A program made the translations under genes and the position numbers. Shown one piece after another: positions 55,890 to 64,000 of a stretch of 64,000 nucleotides of DNA (position 1 is the stretch's first letter; every line of letters begins with the position of its first letter). The DNA comes from Nepenthes gracilis (lineage: Eukaryota > Streptophyta > Magnoliopsida > Caryophyllales > Nepenthaceae). The stretch spans positions 496,001 to 560,000 of the forward strand of contig BSYO01000024.1 in the NCBI GenBank assembly GCA_033239525.1, written 5' to 3'. Under the pieces are notes generated by a model that saw only the letters and a program-made list of their open reading frames with translations, had not been told where the DNA came from and did no database searches.

Positions 55890-56772
55890 TAATGAAGATG
55901 ATTCTAGATGCAATGGTACCAAAAACAAGTGCAAATGTAAGTACATAATTTTTAAAAAAATAACCCAAGTCTAGATGGCACCACTCAAATGGCATAGCCT
56001 GGCCGAATAATTGTGCCGACACATAGTTTATAACTAGGCCACGTGCGATGTAGGCTAGGCACAAATACGCCGACATGGCATCATTAGCCTTGTGAGGCGG
56101 AAAACACAATGATTGGACAAACACACCACAAAATAGCAAAATAAAGAGGGCCAAACATTGCTCACAAAAAAATCAACTCCAACTCGTAAATCAATAAAAT
56201 TTGCTAGTTATTAACTATTGAAACACATCAACAAAACTCCTATCCTATAATAGATATTGAGATGAGTTTGGTTAAATTTTCATAATTAAAAAAATATAAT
56301 TACAATCCATGTTAAAAGATACATATCTTTATAGAACACAAAAATGTAAAATAATTAAAATCAATCGACAACATTTAAACTCTTTAATTGTACAATTAAA
56401 AGATACATTTAATTTTTATTTTGTTATAATAAAATTTTAGAAGTAAAAAACACTTAAATATAAAATTAATAGAAAATTAAATTATAAATACAACATAAAA
56501 AGAAAACCATATCATAAATATGGTAGTAAATAAACCATATCATAAATATAAAAACATTTTTATCATCTTTTTTCAACTGAAAAGAAATTACGCAGATGAA
56601 TTTTGGGTGGACGGATTTACACTTTTTAAACAAGAAAATTGTTTACACATTAGTATGATGGTTATCAAGCCTCTACAAATAAACTTTTACAATAGAAGAA
56701 CAATAAATTTAACTCAAAGATGCTATACAGTGTTAAAGGATAGCAAATTAGCATATTTAATCCCACTTTAAA
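55890..56772 (+). repeat. Unclassified AT-rich dispersed repeat, copy C
   Basis: Direct repeat of 53850-54470 followed by a different coding-like block (56520-56771, with LHISMMVIKPLQINFYNRRT and LKDSKLAYLIPL) that is missing from copy B at the equivalent point. It runs into the assembly gap. Function unknown. Confidence 0.55.
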
Positions 56773-56783
56773 ATTATTAGGAA

Positions 56784-56883
56784 NNNNNNNNNNNNNNNNN
56801 NNNNNNNNNNNNNNNNNNNNNNNNNNNNNNNNNNNNNNNNNNNNNNNNNNNNNNNNNNNNNNNNNNNNNNNNNNNNNNNNNNN
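56784..56883. other. Assembly gap, exactly 100 N
   Basis: A run of 100 N, the usual placeholder for a gap of unknown length. It separates repeat copy C from the RT of Tat3, so the 5' LTR, gag and protease of Tat3 may lie in the missing sequence. Confidence 0.98.
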
Positions 56884-59700
56884 GTGCATAGATTTCATGG
56901 ATTTCAATAAAACATACCCCAAGGATAGCTTTTTCATTTGCCTGCACTGATCAACCCAGACTCGTCCGTCCAAGCATAAACTTTCAAGCTTCATAGATAT
57001 GTACTTGGGTTACAACCAAATAAGGATGAGTCTCAAAGATGAGGAGCACACGCCATTCATGACAGATTAAGGAATATATTGTTAAAAAGTCATACCCTTT
57101 GGCCTCAAGAATACGAGTGCAACTTACCAACAGCTCGTAAATAAGATGTTCGAATGCCAAATCGAATGGAATGTGGAGGTCTACGTGGACGATATGCTTA
57201 TCAAAAGCAAAACGACCAACCACCACATCCAAGATCCGGACAAGACTTTCAGTGTGCTTAGAGCTCACCAGATGAAACTCAACCCAACGAAGTGTACATT
57301 TGGAGTGCTATTTGGAAAGTTCCTAGGTTACATTGTTTCACACCGAGGATTTGAGGCAAACTCAAAGAAGATCAAGGCTATCCTTGACATGCAGTCTTCT
57401 CAATCAATAAAGAAAGTCCAGAAGCTCACTGGGCAGATAGCTGCTCTCTCTCTCTTCTCTTAGCCAAATTGGCCTAGAAGCATTTGCCTTTTTTAAGGCC
57501 TTATGAGGAGCGAAGACTAACGGCTTTCCATAGAATAATGATTACGAGGAGGCGTTCTGAGGACTCAAAGATTATCTGTCGAACTCTCATCTTTTAACTT
57601 ATTCCTAACTAGGCGAGGAGCTGTGTTTGTACCTCGCTATGTCCGACACGGCCCTAAACTCAGTGTTAGTATGGCAGCATCATGACAAGCAGCGGCTTGT
57701 GTATTACGTGAGCAAGACCCTGGTTGACGCAGAGACTAGGTACCCCCACATGGAGAAAATAACTTTAGCATTGGTGTACTCTGCTTGGAAGCTTAGACCA
57801 TACTTCCAAGTGCACAAAGTAGTGGTCTTGACCAATCAACCATTAAAAGCGATCCTGCAGAAGATCAAGATGTTAGAACGATTGGTCAAGTGGGCCACTC
57901 AGTTGGGAGAGTTTGATATAGAGTTTCGTCCAAGGCCAACTCCAAAAGGTCAAGCCTTGGTGGACTTTATTGTTGAGACAGCGACCCCAGCCCTTGGTGA
58001 TCCAGACCATCGTGATGTAGATGAGCCAAATGTGCAACAACATGGACACTACATGTGGACGACTCCTAAATAAAGGATGGCTGTGGAGTTGGTGTTGTGT
58101 TGCAAATGCCTAAAGGGTTGGAGATGAAGTATTCAATATCCCATGGGTTCTCAGTTACAAACAACACCGCGGAGTACGAAGCATTGCTAGCGGGACTCTG
58201 TCTAGTCAAGGAATGTTCTACCAAGAACTTGGTTGTCTACAGTGACTCTGAATTAATCATTAACCAACTCTGTGGACATTTCGAGATTAACAGCTCACAC
58301 CTGTCCAAATATCTCTCGAAGGTCAAAAGTTTGACCGCAGATTTCGAGAAAGTAGAATTTGTCTACATCCCAAGAGAAGAGAACGAGAAGGCCGACATGC
58401 TGGTAAGGGCAGAAAATCCGGAGACCCATAACAGTATACCCGTGGGATGCGAGAAGTTCTATACAAGCCAAGCATTGAAGATCCCGAGCCAGAAGTGACG
58501 TAAGTCTCGAGTACCAGCACTTGGATGAATCCCTTCTTGAGGTATTTGTCTGATGGTACATTACCTGAGGACGCGGACACAGCCAAAAATGTAAAAAAAT
58601 AACGGGTTGGTACACTATCATGGACAGTCAATTGTACCGGCGTGGGTTCTCGGCCCTTTACCTACGATGTCTCACTCTCGATGAGGCAAATTACACTCTC
58701 CAAGAAGTACACTTTAGGATTTATGGATCCGACATTGGGGGTAAGAATCTCGCTTTTAAGCTTATGAGATAAGGGTACTATTAACCAAACACGAAGTATG
58801 ATACCATGGATTTCATACGCAAATGTAAAAATCGTCAAGTCCACGGTAACATGACTCACCAACCCCACATTAAACTTCGAGTACTGCAATCACCATGGCT
58901 CTTTGCTCAATCGGGGCTAGACATACTCAGACCTCTTCCGACTGCAGTAGGGCAAAGAAAGTTCTTAAACGTCGGGATTGACTACTTTACAAAATGGGTC
59001 GAAGCTGCGCCACTAGCGAAGATAACAAACTAGAATGCCATAGAATTTGTCCAGCAGAACATTGTGTACAGGTTCAAGATTTCTGAGTGTATTGTGATCA
59101 ACAATGGAATCCAATTCATTGGAAAACAGTTCACCAAGTACCGTACCAACCTGAGGATCAGGTTGGTCCATACGTTAGTCATGTATCCACAGAATAACGG
59201 ACAAGTCGAGGTCACGAACCGTACAATCCTACATGGACTTAAGAGAAAGCTGGAGCACTCTAGGGGCTCATTGGTGCACGAGTTTTCGTCCGTCCTCTGG
59301 TTGTATAGAACAACATCGAGGAAGCCTACAAAAGAGACATCCTTCAATCTGTGCTATGGGGTAGAGGCTCTCATCCCAGTGAAAGTCGGACTTCCAAGTC
59401 CCCGAGTTGAGTACTGTGACCTGAGCAGCAACGATCAGAGACTTCATAAGAGTCTCGATCTACTCGAGGAAGCATGAGTCCTTGCAAGGCTAAGAATAGC
59501 GGCGTACTAATAGAAAGTAACCCGATACTATAATAAAAAGTGAAGACATGAAAGTTCAAAGTAGGGGACCTAGTATTGAGGAGCATAGAGGCCATGGGTA
59601 AAAATACCGACCGTAATAAATTTTTCCTAAATTGGGAAGGACCATCCTTCAAAATTGGGCATATAAATTGCACACCCAAGAAGGCAAGACCAGTTCCTCA
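56884..59700 (+). pseudogene. Tat3 RT-RNase H-integrase
   Basis: RT: CIDFMDFNKTYPKDSF (gap edge), YNQIRMSLKDEEHTPFMTD, FGLKNTSATYQQLVNKMF, intact catalytic EVYVDDMLIKS (near 57176) and GYIVSHRGFEAN. RNase H: MYLAMSDTALNSVLV, VYYVSKTLVDAETRYPHMEK, LVKWATQLGEFDIEF, TNNTAEYEALLAGL and VVYSDSELIINQL. Integrase: zinc-binding part near 58630-58830, WLFAQSGLDILRPLP, VGIDYFTKWVEAAPL, VINNGIQFIG and NGQVEVTNRTILHGLKRKLE, then a GPY-like end near 59640. The second integrase Asp is Asn (INNG where the family has SDNG). A moderate number of stops and frameshifts (for example near 57065, 57463, 58072, 58496, 59031). Confidence 0.92.
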
Positions 59701-59934
59701 GACATGGAATGCTGCACACCTCATAAAACACTATTAATAAATATATGTACAGATAGCCAAATAAGGCAAAATACATCATCCGATGTACTTGTAATATGTT
59801 TGATTGATATAATAAAATTCCTCTTCTCTTATTTTTTGTCTTGCACTTCATTGAATGTTTGCATATCACCTTATTAATTCACAAGATCTAGGCTGCCCCT
59901 AAATCAAGTGAAAGCAACCCTTTTACTTGCTCTA

Positions 59935-60180
59935 AAACTTAGCCGTGTCCTAGCCCGGGAGAGGTCAATTTAAAATTCGATCGTATCCGAGCAGTCCAAC
60001 AAAGTTGAACTTAGATTCGAGCAATGCCGAGCGGCCCAGAGGTCGTCGATTTAAAACTCGGCTATATCCAAGCGGTCCAAGAGTTCGAATTTAAAACTTG
60101 GCCACGATGTCAAGCAACCCTAGAGGTTGGGCTTAAAACTTAGGGAGATTAAAACAGTATGCATGCGATTACCCTAGAGG
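59935..60180 (+). repeat. Post-pol tandem repeat of Tat3, four to five decayed units
   Basis: Units of about 42-52 bases of the type AAAACTCGGCTATATCCAAG, CGGTCCAAGAGTTCGAATTT. They correspond to the units at 50375-50925 in Tat2 (AAAACTTGG.CGTGACCAAG, CGGTCC). 59700-59935 is non-coding sequence between integrase and the repeat. Confidence 0.78.
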
Positions 60181-60419
60181 TAGTATCTTCTCTTTAGCCT
60201 AAGACGGTCGAAAGGTTCAGGCATTAAGTTAATAATAAATCAAGTTTCTTTAACAGCATGTCATAAAAGAACCACGCATACATAAGACAATCTGGAAGAA
60301 GGATTGTAAAAGATAAGTGAATTTCATTCACACTTTAAGTATACAATGTACACAATGCGCATGTAAAAAAAAAGAGAAAAAAACTCTATAACTCAGCAAA
60401 TTTACAGTCAGCCCTTAGA

Positions 60420-62440
60420 AGGCCTTGGCTGAGAAGAAGTTTCCTGCTGCTACTGCTGTTGTCCTCGTAGTCCAGAAGGCCCTACTTGCTCTTGAGATCC
60501 CAGTTGTCCAAAAGGTCGAGGTCCACTTCATGGCTCAAGCCGAGAAGGGCTGAGAAACGTCCTACCTGGGAGACCATACAAGTCCTTCGAGCATATGGCG
60601 CTAGCATTCCAGGGATCAAATACAGCCGTAGCAAACTGTGTATGCATCAGCCTCATCACCCGATGACATAGGTTGATGTCATCCCAGTACCTACCTTCCA
60701 GCACTAGGGTAATGTCAAAGGCCCTCACTGAAGTCTTTAGTATCTCCTCTAGCTGGAGGTTCCTATCCCGGAGAAACCCGAACTGAACCTACTGAAGCTT
60801 TAATGTATCATCGAGGAAGGCAATTTTTCTCTTGGCCTCAGCAAGCTTAGCCTCCAAATGTTTATTGGCCTCTTCGGTGGCTTTGAAGGACTCTAGCTCA
60901 GAAAAAATCTGGGCAACACCACCAATGAGTCGCACAAGGTTTCCAACTAGCTCTTGAAACTGTAAAGAAAAATCACGCTGTTAAAGTATGAGTTGAAGAA
61001 AATAAGAAACCAAAAAGCTAAGGAAGGACAAAAGGTTACCTAAGATACAAGAGAGCCACTAGATGTGCTCTCCTCTCTAGGGGTCTCGGATTCCTGTGGC
61101 TCAGCAGCAAGCACTATAGAAACTTCAACCCTAGCCTCGAACGTAGGGGCATCTCCATCAAAATCAAAATCAAGGATTGAGAGCTCAACAGCTCCAGAAG
61201 GCTCAGCGACCCCAGTTTCAGCTTCATTAGCACTCGAAGCCCCAACAACGTCCTCGGCCAGGGCCTCCTCTCAGACCTTAGGATGAATCATCATTGGGTT
61301 GTAAATTTGGATTTCAAGGCATGGGGGCTCTACGATCGCGGCAGTGTCCTTGGCCTCAGCAGTGGGCGTCATCACCACTACTTCCTCAGTCTGGGTCATC
61401 TCAGTCTCCCCCAGTGCAAGTCCTACATTATTGTTTTTGGACGGATTATCAATCCAATCCGAGACCTCACCAGAAAAGATAGCGAGGATGTCAGGCACAG
61501 GACTGAAAGGGGGAGGGGCAACAGGAAGCTCTGTGGATCTTGAATGTGCCTTAGAAGGACCTCTGGACAGTTGCCGATGCTTCCTTGAAAGGCGCTCGAC
61601 AACAATTTCATCATCACTGGACGAGGAATTCTCCACAGGAACAGCAGGATGCTTGGAGGAGGACTCGGTCCGCTGACATTCCTTTGGATGTTCAACCGGC
61701 TCCTCTATCCTCAGACTTTTCTGCGTAGTCCTCTTCTTTTTCTTCTTGGCCGAGCAGTAGGCAGGGGCGCTAGAGTCCCTGAACTGAGGTTCCCACTTGG
61801 CCTTAGCCAAGTTCTTGAACTTCAACCACTTATTCTCTTTGTTATCGTGGAAGCTCAGAAGGTTAGACTGTACGAGAGCAACAATATCCTTTGCCAACAC
61901 CCCCTCCTTAAGCGTGGCATCTTGGCAAAACTTGGGCTCAACGTTTCTCCAATCATTGGGAACATCCCAAATCCCACGAACTACCAAGAAAAAGAACTTA
62001 TCTTTTCGCCTTTTGGTAGAATTAGGGTTGCTGCCACTCAGCGCCGCAAACTCAGGATGCAGAGTAATGATAATCTGGTCCTGTCCATGCGTGAACCTCA
62101 GAATCACCTTCATAGCCAGAGCCTCGAAGGTCTGGTTGTGACAACGAGCAAAGATGTAGAGAGAGACGAGATACCTTACAATGTTTGGCTGAAGCTGTGC
62201 AATAGGGATCTTGAGTCCCTTAAGATGTGGTACAAATCCAACGACATGTCAAAGCAAAACCCACTCTTGAGATGGATTGTGTAAGCGGTGATGAAGCCGT
62301 CTGGTAGGCTGCAGGTCCTCTTATGGGGCTCTTGCACCAGCATCCCCATCTTAGAAGGGATGTAGTACTTCACACGAATGGCATCGAGGTTAGAAACCGT
62401 GAGGAAGTAATGTCTGCAACGCTAGGAGCCATCGAAATGT
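60420..62440 (-). pseudogene. Tat3 antisense frame (gypsy-type transposon ORF, PF04195-like)
   Basis: Minus-strand frame of roughly 550-600 codons with one frameshift near 62200 and one stop in the coiled coil. N-terminal part: VKYYIPSKMGMLVQEPHKRT, LPDGFITAYTIHLKSGF, IVRYLVSLYIFARCHNQTFE, then RRKDKFFFLVVRGIWDVPNDW. This is the pattern of the 'putative gypsy type transposon' family known from Tat elements. A Lys-rich and Ser/Glu-rich low-complexity stretch follows (61271-62113 is open for 280 codons). A GT...AG segment (61039 to 60960, 80 bases) looks like an intron. After it comes a coiled coil (ELESFKATEEANKHLEAKLA) and the tail RYWDDINLCHRVMRLM, FATAVFDPWNAS, KDLYGLPGRT. Role unknown. Confidence 0.75.
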
Positions 62441-62977
62441 GAAGGAAATATGAAGATGAACAGTGCACGACGATAGGTCACATAGAGCATTTTTGAAGAT
62501 TTAGAAAATTTTTCGAAAGTAAAATGGGAACAGGTGAATGGCAAAGAGGCAGGCGTTCGTTATCAAAGGCTTCAAAATTCAAGAGGCACACGCTATTATT
62601 ACCCAAACCACATGTCGCTTCCTCACTGGTCTATGGGTATTGATTACTTTTTCCTTTCCTAGGCCGCATTTAATGCGTGTCTGATGCGCATTTAATACGC
62701 CAGCTAACGAATAGGACAGCACCTTGAGCCTAGAGAGAGTCTGCGAACTTCGAACACGTCCTTGAACAAAATCAGACAAAACAACTCAAGAAGACGTCCA
62801 AGGACTCTTGCAGGGCTCGCGGACGGAAGGAAGAGCGTCTTGGACACAGATAATACTGCATGTCAACCAGGCAGTGAGCACCTGAAGGATCGTGTCAAGG
62901 CCAAAATGTCCCGAGGAACTTCAGTCGTTAAACATGCCAAAGGTTGAGACTCTCAGACCCTTTAACATAGGGGCTAA
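62441..62977 (+). other. Tat3 non-coding region and polypurine tract
   Basis: No gene. It would contain the promoter of the antisense frame if that is transcribed independently. It ends with the purine-rich CATAGGGGCTAA abutting the 3' LTR, comparable with ACATGGGGGCTAG of Tat1. Confidence 0.6.
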
Positions 62978-63709
62978 TGATGGGTATTGATACCCAAGGC
63001 CTATTAAAAGATCAATTCTCATGGAATTAGGCCTTGATACCATAGAGACCCAATAGGTCTAAGAGGTCCAGGCAAAAGGATAAGCCCGTGTGAGATAATG
63101 GACTCAAAGTCCACTCAGACCTGTGAACTCAAGGATCAGCTTCGGACGTCATCACGTTTGCAAAATCAGCGCGCCAGAGATTTGGTAGCTGATCCTATTA
63201 GACTGCAGAATGAATGATGGCCTGCAGGGCACGCCCGATCATTGCAAATGTGACGTCATGTAAAGTCATCCAGCATGCACGCAATCTCCCTAATGCAGTA
63301 AATTGGATCGATGGAGTTAGTGGCAGGTTCCTCTGCACACGGTAACGCCACATGGACATCCCACAAAGTAAGACTCAACCACTATAAATATATTAATTAT
63401 CTACCAAATAAATGATCTCAACATTTACACTTGTGTAGCTAATATAGAGAGAGAAAGAGGAAAGAGAAGATGCTTGAGAGTAGTCTGTTACTCTCCAATA
63501 ATCTTGTCCTCTCTTGTAACCAAGCACAATAGTAAAACAAGTTCTCGAACAAAAGTCCCATGATTTTTCCTTCTTATTTAAGAAAAAGTTTTTCACGTAA
63601 AAAGCTCAGGTGTCATACTCTCTCTCTCTTCTCCCCTTTCACGTACTTGCTGTTTAGTGTTGCTATCGAATCCTCATCCCTATCAGAGTAATGATTTAAG
63701 GATGCAACA
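62978..63709 (+). repeat. 3' LTR of Tat3
   Basis: Begins TGATGGGTATTGATACCC and probably ends GATGCAACA (end uncertain, no second copy). TATA-like CACTATAAATATATTAA near 63380, then a purine-rich leader. The hairpin module CATGA (63559-63563) ... TCACG (63593-63597) is followed by TAAAA. Minus ORF 63393-63596 is a chance frame. Confidence 0.78.
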
Positions 63710-64000
63710 CTATTCTTTCTCAATCCTTTTGAGAGTTACAAAAAAATTACTTATCCAGAAATATGATATTCTATTATTTTGGAGAGAAAAGTTCTTAAAT
63801 TAGAAAAATTATAAAAAAAAATAAAGTTGAAATTTCTTTTTATTTTAAAACAGAAAGAAAACCACCTCCCATATTTAATTCCAGAAAAATCATCGCTTTT
63901 GTAAATAAAATTACGATAGATAATTCTATTATTTATAAGGTAAGAAGAGAATTGATTACTTAATAATAGAACTAATGTTTTTTTTTATTAAATATCAAAT
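63710..64000. other. AT-rich flank to window end
   Basis: No gene or repeat recognised. Confidence 0.5.

Larger units (their letters stand above)
56884..63709 (+). mobile_element. Tat-lineage element 'Tat3', 5' part in the gap
   Basis: RT, RNase H and integrase on the plus strand (56884-59700), a short tandem repeat (59935-60180), an antisense frame (60420-62440), polypurine tract CATAGGGGCTAA (62966-62977) and 3' LTR (62978-63709). Its pol is less damaged than that of Tat1. 5' LTR, primer site and gag are not in the sequence. The layout equals that of Tat1. Confidence 0.88.

Noticed and set aside
56520..56771. Considered a definite viral movement-protein fragment
   Set aside because: Only a few short strings resemble that superfamily. 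Without a profile search the claim is not supportable, so it is recorded only as a possibility for the repeat family.
61649..62284. Plus-strand open frame of 211 codons
   Set aside because: Lies opposite the Tat3 antisense frame, has no recognisable motif and is best explained as its complement-strand shadow.

Overview
The window is nuclear DNA of a flowering plant, probably a eudicot. It has GT-AG introns, a NAC transcription factor with a microRNA164 target site, AT-rich intergenic sequence, and dense nested LTR retrotransposons of the plant Ty1/Copia (Tork/Tnt1-like) and Ty3/Gypsy (Tat and Tekay/Del-like) types. One 100-N assembly gap lies near 56.8 kb. No rRNA, tRNA, CRISPR or prokaryotic features were seen.

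The only convincing host gene is at the left edge: the 3' part of a NAC gene (1-1177, + strand), entered in its first visible exon. Everything else is mobile-element sequence or its remains. 1793-5604 is a compact LTR retroelement on the minus strand with a 5-bp target duplication (GTAAG). In place of pol it carries fragments of host coding sequence, including a stretch of GH3 beta-xylosidase. 7985-9560 is a decayed minus-strand Gypsy RNase H/integrase. 9.5-17 kb is AT-rich with little recognisable content. 17195-21570 is a Copia element (TSD CTAAC) whose reverse transcriptase and RNase H were deleted. 23.04-23.29 kb is a fold-back MITE-like element.

From 23.8 to 40.0 kb lies a long Tat-lineage Gypsy element (Tat1). 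It is interrupted by a Tekay/Del-like chromovirus remnant (26371-32699) that has lost its integrase and 3' LTR. 40438-45318 is a nearly complete minus-strand relative of the first Copia element (TSD GCAAG/GTAAG). A second Tat element (Tat2, 48251 to about 51535) is GC-rich and lacks pol. It sits in a family of AT-rich diverged repeats (46.3-56.8 kb), which I could not classify and which may be of pararetroviral origin. A third Tat element (Tat3, 56884-63709) follows the gap.

The elements share architecture. The three Tat elements each have, downstream of pol or in its place, a decaying tandem repeat of about 50 bp and then an antisense reading frame interrupted by a short intron-like segment. 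Four families (Copia1, Copia2, Tat2, Tat3) share a small hairpin module late in the LTR with base changes on both stem sides. The two Copia elements share a primer-binding-site spacing, a polypurine tract and a pol C-terminus.

All element reading frames carry stops, frameshifts or altered catalytic residues. None appears able to move by itself.
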